From contig KV908723.1 of NCBI GenBank assembly GCA_002005505.1, positions 72,773-87,713 of the forward strand: a DNA stretch of 14,941 nt. Reading direction: 5' to 3'. The DNA comes from Botryococcus braunii. Its lineage: Eukaryota; Chlorophyta; Trebouxiophyceae. The position numbers and the translations under genes were made by a program. Below the pieces are notes generated by a model. It saw only the letters and a list, made by a program, of their open reading frames with translations. It was not told where the DNA came from and ran no database searches. Below are positions 1 through 10,690 of the stretch, in pieces (position 1 is the stretch's first letter; each line of letters begins with the position of its first letter).

Positions 1-1003
1 CTGTTGCTTCAGGGCTATGTGCGGTCTTCAGGTGATGAAACGGTCCGTAATGCAGTGCCGCAACTTTTATATTTTTTGATATTAATATAGGCATTTTCAG
101 GGTTCTTTTGGAGTGCTGTTTCGGTTGCCGTCTCTGCGGTGCTCTCTTCGCCCCGTTCCAGGATAAGGGTAGGAGTCAAAAGCGGGTAGGTGTTTCATGT
201 AGTTCGTTTTCAATTTCGTGATCAGCCCAGGATGTCTTGTCTTGAATAATTTGTAGCACTTCGCCGCTTCGTTGGTGTAGAAGGGCCAAAAGGTAGCTAC
301 CTATAGGTGTGCACGAGACACTCGAGGCAATGGGCCCCAGACTTACTTGAGGGTGTAAGCTTTCTCTTCTGAAGAGAAGTTTGTTGTATCCGCATGAACT
401 TCATTGCCGTTGGCACGTTTAAACGTTTTCGGGATCACAGCGTAGGAACGAAAACTCAGTCTGGTTCTGACCTCTGTGCAGAGTGAACAAGCCATGTATA
501 GTGAAGTGGTTCAAGACGGGCGCGGTGTACGAATATAAATACTTCGACCAAGATCTTGAGGCTGTGTCAAAAGCTCAAGAAAGCCTTGAAGCATTCAATG
601 AGCTGGGTCGCATAGACCAGAACCTCTGCCTGAATGTCCCGGAAGCTTCCTCTTAGTCTGGACTTTCACACCAGACAGCGGCAGGTGGGCGGGCCGGATG
701 GTTCTGGTGGAGCCCTTCATCAGCAGGTACCGCAGATTCAACAGCAACACTGGAGTTGTGACGGGAAGGGACCCGTGGTGTAAGGTAACTTCAAAACACC
801 GGATCTTTGTTTGAGATGCTCTAGAGATGATCAGATCTGGAGACCCCATGTTTACGCGAGAACACGCGGTGGGGTGTTTACGATCTAGTTCACGATCTGA
901 GGGCGTAGCTCTGATGGAGCCCATATAGGTACTATATGTTGCTTGGCTTCATGTCAGTTGCAAAGCCCTTGAGTGTATAAGAAGCCGTGATTAGAGGGAT
1001 GAT
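1..1003. other. Intergenic sequence, no gene recognised
   Basis: No reading frame here has a recognisable domain or convincing exon structure. The longest open frame (595-924, minus) gives a basic peptide without any family signature and is probably chance. I see no RNA gene, no LTR boundary and no strong tandem repeat. Confidence 0.4.
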
Positions 1004-1275
1004 TAGACTTTGGAGTTCCACTGTCTCGCCGTCTCTCACTGTTTATGGATGCACAATGTTTAAGCAAATTTGTGCTCTGACGGCTTCCACTACATGAGTG
1101 TCTGTGTGACTGGACATGCAGGTAAGGGTTGCTTAGCTAGGTTGAGTAGCATCATCAAACTGTAAATAGACTTTGGAGTTCCACTGTCTCGCCGTCTCTC
1201 ATGGCTGCACAATATCTGTGCACGTGCTCTGACGGCTTCCACTGCATGAGTGTCCGTGTGACTGGACATGCAGGT
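1004..1275 (+). repeat. Diverged direct repeat, two copies about 163 bp apart
   Basis: Copy A is 1004-1123 (120 bp) and copy B is 1167-1275 (109 bp). Both start with TAGACTTTGGAGTTCCACTG and end with GACTGGACATGCAGGT. They differ by substitutions and by a net loss of about 11 bases in the middle of copy B. This is a local segmental duplication old enough to have diverged. No coding potential is evident, and the minus-strand open frame that crosses copy B is not recognised. Confidence 0.85.
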
Positions 1276-2960
<1,685 letters not shown>

Positions 2961-3002
2961 TCCTCCTTCCCCCTCTCCCTCTATCTGTATCCCCACGCCG
3001 GC

Positions 3003-3183
3003 TTTATGGAAATCTGGCTAGGATGGACTTCACTCAAGAAAACAAGAGTTCTGCACTATCACCCTTCCGCATTTGGCCCCTAGATTCCGCGTCGCTGTAT
3101 GATGGATTTATGGTATGCGGTTAGGATAGGCTTCACTCTTAATATTAAAGAAAGAAAGAAAGAAAGAATCTAGAAAGAAAGAG
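3003..3183 (+). repeat. Diverged short direct repeat ending in (AAAG)n
   Basis: A segment at 3003-3036 (TTTATGG, then CTAGGATGGACTTCACTC) recurs in diverged form at 3106-3138 (TTTATGG, then TTAGGATAGGCTTCACTC). The second copy runs into an AAAG tract at 3146-3183 interrupted by ATCT. A body followed by a simple-repeat tail resembles a SINE 3' end, but no tRNA-type promoter boxes or target duplication were found, so this is only a repeat call. Confidence 0.5.
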
Positions 3184-4140
3184 ACTAGACATCTTTCGTG
3201 CAGGACTCGGGGAAAGGAAACGGTTGGAGGAGGTTGCGGAGTTCCAGAGGACTTCGTACCGGTCTTCCGCGAACTTCACCGAGCGTTGTTAACCGTGTTG
3301 CGATCACCCATGCCGGCCTTGAAATTAGTCAGGCTGTGTGACTGCATGCCGTTCCTCCTAGTAAGGTTCTCGGAGTCACTCGAATGATCCCTGTTTGCTG
3401 GCCAGTGCAACCCCGAGTGGCAATTTACCGTGAAATTTGTCACGTGCCAGCGGTCTCTGGACACAGTGGGCCCAGCCAAGTCACTGTGACCGCCCTTTGC
3501 AGCGCGGTGGCTACCCGATTCGCTTTATGATGCGCTGTTCACATGCCCCAGCGGCAAATCTGCACCGGAGATACACTGCGGTAACCTTGTAAGTGCGTAA
3601 TGCAGGCAGTATTATTCCCAGCACACAGGAAAGAGGTAATGCAATAACTTATTGTGGTAATCTCTAGTCACGGCTCTGTGCGTTTTTCATTCGGCATGTT
3701 CCTGCATTGATTCTGGATTCGGCAGTTCAGCTGCTGTCGGCCATACATGGCGAACGCACAGATACATTGCGACATGGCGAAGTCTTCGTCATGCAGGGCA
3801 TACCAATCAACGAATTCATGGAATAGCTTGTCATGCATGACCCGCGTGCAACCCGGAAGTATTCATCAGGGAAAACTTGGATTCCCCTCCGGGACGGTGC
3901 GCACATCTTTATAATCCATACACACCGAAACCACCCCAAAAGTCTTGTTGATTATTCTAATGTATGGTATTCGATTGTAGCATGAGGTTGAAAGGCGTTT
4001 CTCCAAGGGGCTGTGATTCATACCGCGTACAGCTCGATCTGTAAACGTTCATAGCTAGAGCATGGATCCAACTCTTTTAAGGTTTTGAAATCCTGCAGGG
4101 AGCACGTATAAAGAAAAATTTGCTAGGCGGCTCGTGTACC
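3184..4140. other. Gene-poor region upstream of the spliced gene
   Basis: No confident gene. On the minus strand one frame stays open from about 4045 to 3668 except for two adjacent TGA stops near 3864-3869. Its second half, from an ATG at 3838 to a stop at 3668-3670, gives 56 residues. No family is recognised, and a second minus-strand frame is open over part of the same stretch (3727-3939), so this may be chance. A TATAAAG sequence at 4107-4113 is only 28 bases before the chosen start codon of the downstream gene, too close for a standard TATA promoter with a leader. An acceptor-like CTGCAG ends at 4098, so an upstream exon of that gene is possible. Confidence 0.3.
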
Positions 4141-5983
4141 ATGTCCACTCGGAAAACTGGGACGGCTTCCGCTTTTTTGCTTGATGCGCCTGCACCATTG
4201 TTCCATGTGGAACCCACGATCCACGTGGAACACAGTTTTGAACTTCGAAGCGGTGCTGAGAAGGAGGCGGACTGGTTAACGCACGTTCCAGTCGAAGCAT
4301 TACTCAAGCTGAGCTTTGAAGCCTCTGGTCCGCAAGGACTTCTAGGTATGCATATGCCTGGCCCCAGAAGCTTTGCCTCTTCAGTCCATGCTTTCTGTTT
4401 CATTCGTGTCAGAGTTGCTCGCTATTGGAAGTCCTCCCACAGAATGGCAGCAGGCCTGGGAATTTACCTGGCTGGTTCTGAAAGGCCTTTTGCGAGCATT
4501 GAGGAAGTACCACTGGCAATGGACAGGAGTTGCTTGCTTCATGGGGAACTCTACCCCCCTTGTTGCTGTCAAGGGAGGATCTGTGCCCTTCGCCCCACCC
4601 CTCCGGGACGACAGCTTCACGGACCTGAAAGATGATTTTGATGAGGCTTCGTGCTTGGCCACGCCCTTCCTTCTCGAGAGCGAAGAGAGTTTTCGCTTGG
4701 CTCACGTACAGCAGATGCAGCGCCTTGCACAGGAATCAGAAATTGAGGTTCAACTCAGGTGCATTTCTGCTTCACCCTGGCAATCTAGCAGGAGCTCCGC
4801 TTAAGTAGAAAGGTCACCAGCAATTGCATTTAATGAAATCATTGGCATGTTAAGTGAGGGTTTTCATAATCACACTTTATGCAGTTGTCTTTGGATGCAC
4901 TTACCATGCTAAGACAGCAGGTACTTCCATTAAATTGGTGACATATCCACAAACCAGCCCAGTTGCTGCTCTGTTGTCGAAGCAGTCTCATCTGGAGCAG
5001 TCCCTTCTTGAGATGGCTTTCAGAACACAGCCATACAGGCAGAAAAGTTTGTATTTGAGAATGTGGCCATCCGATGTCTTATCTGTGTCTAGACCGGGTG
5101 CACCAGTGTTGTTAACAGATAAATTTCGTTAGCATACGCTATCAGACCATGCTCGCTGTAGTGTTCGAGAAGTCTTTTGCATTGGGTGACATCAAAGAAT
5201 TTTTGTTATGTTGCAGGTATGCAAGGGACCTCTTGGAGACAGAGATGTTGCACCGCCTGAAGGCCATGCCGAATGAGCAGGCTCACCGATTCTACAGAAG
5301 GTGGGCTTCACTTGACCTCCGGCCTGTTTTTTCCTTTTTAATTTCCTGCGGCTTGAGAGAGCAGCACCTCAAAAGGGCTAGCTGGTGGATAGCAAACCAT
5401 GTAATCGAAGTCTACCACTGTCTGGCATAGGTTAAAACTCTGCAATAACTTTCTGGTGGCAGATCTTGGTCTGGAAGAGATGGTGCACCCTGCTCTATGT
5501 CCCATATCACTATATGCTCTTTGTCCCATTGACATTCTGATGATAGCATTTCCTAATTCCATGGACCTTCTGTTGCAGCCTCAGGAGGCGGGAAGCAACA
5601 AAGAGCTTTGCTGGAATGCCCGATCTTTTTAATTTCCCAGAGGAAATGTTTTCTAATCCCGTGAGAGTGAGTGCGTCTTCCAGCACCCTGTCCAGTCTAG
5701 ATGAGGATGAGAGGCAGCTCATCTCCAACATTTTTACCTCCACTGACAGCGATGGCAGCTTGCCCACTATGTGAGTCCCCTTCTGCCAAGCTACCGGCGT
5801 CAGACGTCAAGAGGTTGGTGATATTTCGAAGTGGCGGCCTATCCCAAGGAGATCTTGACTGGGAAATGGGTGGGTGTCTTGTGCATGCGAATTGGGAGTC
5901 ATTTTGAAAGATTGCACATGTGGTTGATCTCTTAGAAAAGACAGAGTGCAAGGCCAGAACTGGTCGTGCTTCAGCGTGCGCAA

Positions 5984-6070
<87 letters not shown>

Positions 6071-6404
6071 CACGCGCGTGATAGAAAGAGGGGTGCGGGG
6101 GCCCCGGGGTGGGGGGAAAGGGCACATACATTTATTGGTTTGGAGAGGCAGGAAGATTGGCAGCATGTTCCAATCGTGAAGGCAATGGGTAGCAACATCT
6201 GATGTCTTGGACATTTGCCGCTGCAGGCACGCATTCACATGTGAGCCGCGCGATCATGATGTGGCAATGCCAGTGGGGTGGGATGCTGAGGAAGCAGATT
6301 ACAATGATGACCCCCATTTGTCCCTCCTTGCTCTGGATCGCTGCCACGACTGCCGCCTCTTACACTTCTGCTCTTGCAAGGCAGAAGTGCCTACCCACTA
6401 CTAG
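4141..6404 (+). CDS. Five-exon gene for an unrecognised 334-residue protein with a C-terminal Cys/His cluster
   Basis: Predicted exons are 4141-4345, 4413-4758, 5217-5300, 5579-5770 and 6227-6404. Introns are 67, 458, 278 and 456 bp. Donors are GTATGC, GTGCAT, GTGGGC and GTGAGT; acceptors end GTGTCAG, TTGCAG, TTGCAG and GCTGCAG. Splice phases (1, 2, 2, 2) match at every junction, the total is 1005 bases, and the frame ends at TAG, so chance agreement is unlikely. Exon 2 has a Trp-rich segment with WQQAWEFTWLVLKGLLRALR. Exons 2-3 give a charged, probably helical stretch. Exon 4 has a Ser/acidic stretch (SASSSTLSSLDEDE). Exon 5 has an acidic stretch, then C315-x2-C318-x5-C324-x-C326 with His316 and His322, which might bind a metal. 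I do not recognise the family and assign no function. The start at 4141 is the first ATG in frame. The frame is open back to a stop at 4078, and an acceptor-like CTGCAG ends at 4098, so the N terminus may lie in an earlier exon. No signal peptide is evident. Confidence 0.68.
5986..6080 (+). repeat. (TG)n tract ending in an alternating CG palindrome
   Basis: Purine-pyrimidine alternation is unbroken for 95 bp: TG repeats from 5986 to about 6062, then CGCGCGTGCACGCGCG (6063-6078), a perfect 16 bp palindrome, then TG. Such sequence is a strong candidate for Z-DNA and, at the palindrome, for cruciform or RNA hairpin formation. Confidence 0.95.
6090..6122 (+). other. G-quadruplex motif on the transcribed-RNA strand
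   Basis: G runs of 4, 5, 4, 6 and 3 lie at 6090-6093, 6097-6101, 6106-6109, 6111-6116 and 6120-6122, with loops of 1 to 4 bases. This satisfies the standard four-run G4 pattern. The motif is in the sense strand of the predicted intron, so it could also form in the pre-mRNA. The CCCC at 6102-6105 could compete by pairing with a G run. Confidence 0.75.
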
Positions 6405-7350
6405 AGCCCTGACAATCCTCCCTGAGGATTTTAAGGACCCTTTTTTGGATGGCTTCTTCTGCATTCCACTACCCAGGCACAGATACCGAGCCAGCACATT
6501 TTCTGTTTTTCACCTGCTGAAACTGAGAGAGTGTGAATCATCTTCACCCTGCCCTCAGCGTGTATGTGTCCTTTGGAACGTGTTTGATGCTTTTGAAATG
6601 TCTTACGAAGATGGCATAATCTTGGAAGGATACGCGATCTTCACAGAGTGTTGCATATGTTGTGGAGTGGTAGGAATCTGCCGCCTAAGTAGAGCAAGTA
6701 AAATGAAGTACAAACACGTTGTCCTTTTTCCACTCCTTTAATATGCAACATGGCAAGGGGGACTGCAGTTTTTGAAACAATACACCGAGCGTCTCAATTG
6801 GCCATTGCAGATTGTTGATCGTGTTTGCTCACTATGGCTTGCTGTGACCATGTCCCATAAAGTTGCTTTGAGTTGGGGCCAGATGGGAATGCAACCCATC
6901 CGTTCAAAGCAAGCTTCGAACAACCGGCGGGCATGTAGATTGTTGAAGACCCAGGTATAGAAATTCGTGCCTTAAAATATTGTGGCCTTGAACAAAGAGG
7001 AGGGTGTAGTCTGATTCTCCATGTGGAATGTGGAGGCTCATCCTCTTTTGTATGGCCCCAGTGGCGCTCTGAGTCCTCGTTTCTGCACTTCTTATGGCTA
7101 ATGTCCATTGACATTCAGCTGCTCCATCTGTAGTTGCAGTTGTCTGTAGAACCTGCAACACACGAAGTTTGATGCCATTAAGATCCATATTATCAAGGAT
7201 CTTGCAGTGTCTGTTTGGAAGTGCAAAATGTTCGAGGAACATCATGCACTTACGTTCAGTCAGTGCTATAAATTGGCTTCCTAGTCTGTCCAGATGAAAT
7301 TTGAAGCCTATCCAAACTGCGAACCATGTATCCAATTCTAGTTCAGTTCA

Positions 7351-7429
7351 GTTTATTTGAGGTTCCTGTTGGAGGGGAGAGGTGCATGCAACAAGGAAGC
7401 CCACAGATGGCTAAACCTCACAAATAAAC
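7351..7429. repeat. Imperfect inverted repeat
   Basis: GTTTATTTGAGGTT (7351-7364) is complementary to AACCTCACAAATAAAC (7414-7429) except for a two-base bulge, with about 49 bases between the arms. It could be a small hairpin or the relic of a MITE-like element. No target duplication is obvious. Confidence 0.55.
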
Positions 7430-7911
7430 CTAAAAATACTATGGACTATTGAGATGCGTGCTACGTGAAGGGTGCACAAGATTAAAACCCGCCAATTCAG
7501 CCTGGACTTTATTTGGTGAGGAAATTATATCGTTCAGAGAACGTTCTGAAGGAACCCATTGTGGTTATGCTGCGCTCGATGCGAGCGTGAATTTGAACTC
7601 AACTTTTTTGAATCGGGGACCTTCTCCGTTCTTAAAAAACTCTGAAATTGGTAGCGGTAGGTGGCTTCAATATCAGCTATGATGTCCTAAATATGATGCA
7701 GGCAGAAGGGAGTGAAGAGTTCCCAGTAGACTATTAGGCTTTGTAGTTAATTGTCTGTCCTGATTGAGACAGCAAGGGCGGTATTGAAACAAAAAAACTC
7801 GTACATATTGGGATTACTAATTCTTGACGGACTCTTATTAAGGGCTCCATTGATTTCTTTAGGAATTATTGGAGCATTGTTTGGTGGACAGCCTGTTTCT
7901 ACCCTATTGTG

Positions 7912-7925
7912 CCCCCCCCCCCCCC
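7912..7925 (+). repeat. C14 homopolymer
   Basis: Fourteen consecutive C bases, followed by TGCCCCTC and then a G6 run (7934-7939) and GGGG (7943-7946). The C and G runs could pair as a hairpin. The site is also a likely place for sequencing length error, so reading frames that cross it should be distrusted. Confidence 0.9.
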
Positions 7926-8226
7926 TGCCCCTCGGGGGGTCTGGGGACTTAGGGCAATTGAAGGGGATTCCGACGGAATCATTCCGTATTGGCTCTTCCT
8001 TTCAACTGTGGGCAGAATCCAGAGATCATGGCATCATGCCTTCACGTGGGGCTGGCCCTTCTCTGCTAAGTCGACCTTATTTTGGACAGATTTGGCCAAC
8101 AAAATATTAGACTGTTCTTGACATGTCAGGGTTAGTATTCAGGAATTGAAGTTTGTTTAAATCCGTTATCCATGTGTTGGGGGTACTACCCCCGAGGTCT
8201 TGGCCTACTTCGGCCATGGCGGCTTG

Positions 8227-8270
8227 ATTGTTGCCAAGAGAAGTTTGCATTGTTGCCAGAAGAAGTTTGA
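8227..8270 (+). repeat. Two-copy 22 bp tandem repeat
   Basis: ATTGTTGCCAAGAGAAGTTTGC (8227-8248) is followed directly by a 22 bp copy (8249-8270) that matches it at all but a few positions. On the minus strand it lies in a 61-codon open frame (8107-8292) that I cannot assign. Confidence 0.7.
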
Positions 8271-9624
8271 CCTTGGAAGCAAAACACTGCATGGAGGCAT
8301 CGTGATTAACACATGGCCCATCGGTGGTAGCTAAAAATATGGTCCCAGAAAGTTTTATCTGTGAAGCATTATCCGGGACTGCATGATACTATGCAGACTC
8401 GCGAGTGTGTGCACGATTTTCATCTGACCTGCTCAGGGTTCAGCCAGAGGACACCCAGCTTGCGGTGGAGATATCCAAAGCATCTTGAGCATGAAAAAGG
8501 TGTGTGTGATCTTTTTTGTCGAACTTAGTTTTCTAAAGAAGAAGGGAGCTGTCAGCTGGAGACAGGCCAATGTTATAGTTGGCTTAAGAAGGGATTGAGC
8601 AAGTGGATCTGAGATGCTCTTGTCTTTTTGACCATGCTGATGGTCTAAACCTTTTCAGGTCGAGATTTGGGGGAAATAGCTAAAATATATCGCATGGTGA
8701 AGCACCCATGCCGATGCACGTCTATGCTTACACGTTCCTAGTTATGTCCTGTTGGAGTTGCTCAAGAGGTTATTGGTGTGTTTCTGGCGGAGTCTTTCTG
8801 CTTTAACAGCAGGAGCCCCTGGGCTTTTGTCTCCTTGATTCTACAAGAAGAGCTCGCAGGATGGCTCTCCTTAGTTCTGCCGCAATCCTTGAATGCCACT
8901 GCAGTGTATTCGAGGTTAAAAATTAAGTAGTAACGACTGGGAGCATACTGGCCAATTGTTGGGTTTAAGCCATTGCTCTCCTACAAATGATTAGTCATGT
9001 TTTCGAGTAATGTAATAGATTTCGAAGTCATGGCCTTGAGATCGACCTCCTGCTTCTTACTAGCAACAAATGGCTTGGACTTGCATTACCTACAACCTGA
9101 TCAGCCCTGCAACGTTGAAGTACTAGGGATTACCTTTCCCTCACTCTCGGAAATGCAGTCGCTGCTAAATGGGAGAGAGCATGCTTAAAACATACATCAG
9201 TGGGATCGCGTGAGGCACCGCTTTGAACTCCCACGCTGGGAGCAGCTGCAGGTTTTGCAGAAAGCTGCACGGTGCAGTCTGCATCTTTCCTGGATTACAA
9301 AACTCTTAATACTAAAAGTGTGCTGGATGATGCGCACTCTACACTTTTTTGGAAGTACGGTTAAAGTGCACTATCATAACACACGCGGAGTACACGATGT
9401 ACAGTCAACGTGATACCATAATCGAAGTTTCTTGCATTGGTTGTCGACAATCATGAAGCCATTGTATCTTAGGTCCGAAATTTGTTTTCACTGTCAATGC
9501 ATCCACAGATTAACGGAAAAGCATCCTTCCAGGCGTTTGGCATTTCTATAACACATATGGCAACTCTTTGACTTAATTAATAGTATGAGCATGGGCAAAG
9601 CTGCTGCCTTAGTTTCGACATCAT

Positions 9625-9790
9625 CAGTAGTATCAAGTAAATTTTATTAGCTAATATATTAGGTTACAGTAGTATCGGAGGAGTATTAATGCTAGTATCG
9701 ATATCATGGTATTGGTAATGGAGTAGTAGTAGCAGTTGCAGCAGTAGTAGTAGTTGGAATATTAGCTGGAGTATTAGCAAGATAGTAGGA
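9625..9790 (+). repeat. TAG/GTA-rich low-complexity stretch
   Basis: Dense, imperfect repeats of AGT and TAGTAT words, including GAGTAGTAGTAGCAG near 9721 and CAGTAGTAGTAGTTGG near 9740. On the minus strand it is read as a Thr/Ala-rich tail in an open frame (9704-10105), which is probably not a gene. Confidence 0.75.
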
Positions 9791-9964
9791 GAAATATAAT
9801 GTGTAATATGCTAATATCCGACAATTTGTGGATTTTATGGAGCAGCTTGGGTCAGAGAATGAGAGTAGGAATTTTCTACAGTGAGAGAGTGTAGGAGCGA
9901 GAGGTATGGTTAGATGTATAGGGAAAAAGGGAAGGGAAAGTGTACAATTCTGAGCGTGGCGTTT

Positions 9965-10112
9965 CCTGTATGACCCGGCACGAGGGTGTTTAGCCCGGCG
10001 ACACTCTTGTTGTATGTCGGTTAACAAGCAGTGGCGACTGTGAATGAGGTGACTTGACTGGCAACAGTTAAATGACAAACACCCGAAGTGCTTTTGATGT
10101 CCCAATCAAGTG
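9965..10112 (-). repeat. Perfect 148 bp copy of the copia LTR R-U5 segment, abutting the LTR edge
   Basis: This block is identical over all 148 bases to 10295-10442 inside the predicted copia LTR, offset by exactly 330 bp. Its right edge coincides, within two bases, with the predicted LTR end at 10111. Read on the minus strand, it is a partial second copy of LTR sequence beginning about 28 bases after the TATA-like box. It could be a tandem duplication of an R-U5-like unit truncated at 9965, a nested older LTR copy, or the true end of a longer LTR. Confidence 0.85.
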
Positions 10113-10670
10113 TTACAATGCTTATTGCTGTCTCTCATCGCTCAGCAATTCAAACTACTCTATCTACGAAGTTACTGATAGTCTGCATTACCGATGTCCG
10201 ATGAGCTAAAACATTAGCACATTTCTAATACACATTATCTAGACCCTTTCCTAATCCATTGTTCTTGTGCACGTAATGTCCTGACAGCAGTTTACCTGTA
10301 TGACCCGGCACGAGGGTGTTTAGCCCGGCGACACTCTTGTTGTATGTCGGTTAACAAGCAGTGGCGACTGTGAATGAGGTGACTTGACTGGCAACAGTTA
10401 AATGACAAACACCCGAAGTGCTTTTGATGTCCCAATCAAGTGCCTCATTCCTTCGAGCCAGGAGCATATAGCCTTTCGAGCAAACCGTGTCTGATTACCT
10501 CATCCTCCCTCATCAACGTAAGATTGGTCTAGATTGGGTCTGGCAGAACTCCTAGGTTCTGCCACCTATTACTCATTCTAATGAATGTTCTCACTGGTAA
10601 TTGGAGCTGATCTGGCCACTATTACTCTCCTGAGGGAAAGGCACCAAAATGTTCTTTCACTATTATAACA
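10111..10670 (-). mobile_element. 3' LTR of a Ty1/copia element (560 bp, predicted ends)
   Basis: On the minus strand the LTR begins TGTTATAATAG immediately after a polypurine tract that follows the copia stop codon, and it ends TTGTAACA. The ends form a terminal inverted repeat (TGTTATAA / TGTTACAA, 7 of 8) with the expected TG...CA. A TATA-like CTATATGC lies near 10464-10471. A poly(A)-signal-like AATAAG occurs near the 3' end. No second LTR of this family is seen in the window, because the 5' part of the element is displaced by the gypsy insertion. A less favoured end is TG at 9967, giving a 704 bp LTR that would include the adjoining repeat copy. Confidence 0.72.
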
Positions 10671-10690
10671 CTTCCCCTTGCCTTTTCCTC
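10671..10690 (-). other. Copia polypurine tract
   Basis: On the minus strand GAGGAAAAGGCAAGGGGAAG overlaps the TGA stop of the RNase H frame and runs directly into the TGTTATAATAG start of the LTR. This is the normal position of the plus-strand primer site in Ty1/copia elements. Confidence 0.8.

Larger units (their letters stand above)
5771..6226 (+). other. Intron 4 of the spliced gene, rich in non-B DNA motifs
   Basis: Donor GTGAGT directly follows exon 4, and a pyrimidine-containing acceptor ends GCTGCAG. Inside are a (TG)n tract of about 77 bp, a CG-rich alternating extension with a 16 bp palindrome, and a cluster of G runs, all within 240 bases of the acceptor. A small TG-containing ORF pair on each strand is repeat translation. 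Confidence 0.65.
6405..9964. other. Long region without a confident gene
   Basis: After the stop at 6402-6404 there is no open frame I can tie to a family. Contents: probable 3' end of the spliced gene; a minus-strand open frame (6904-7335, 143 residues) with no recognisable domain; an inverted repeat near 7351-7429; a C14 run at 7912-7925 followed by G-rich sequence; a 22 bp tandem repeat at 8227-8270; plus-strand frames at about 8997-9410 with faint likeness to the region after the catalytic core of LINE reverse transcriptases, broken by a stop near 9186; and a TAG-rich low-complexity stretch at about 9625-9790. A purine tract at 9921-9940 followed by TG resembles a PPT-LTR junction on the plus strand, without supporting partners. 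Confidence 0.4.

Noticed and set aside
6202..6741. 179-codon plus-strand open frame over exon 5
   Set aside because: It is in a different frame from the splice-consistent exon 5 and starts inside the predicted intron; most likely a shadow.
6904..7335. 143-codon minus-strand open frame, with donor-like GTAAGT near 7250 and acceptor-like TTGCAG near 7156
   Set aside because: No recognisable domain, and the splice-like sites do not build a longer coherent product, so a gene cannot be supported.
9921..9950. Purine tract followed by TGTACAATTC, resembling a PPT-LTR start on the plus strand
   Set aside because: No matching LTR end, partner LTR or coding region on the plus strand, and the following sequence is shared with the minus-strand copia LTR.
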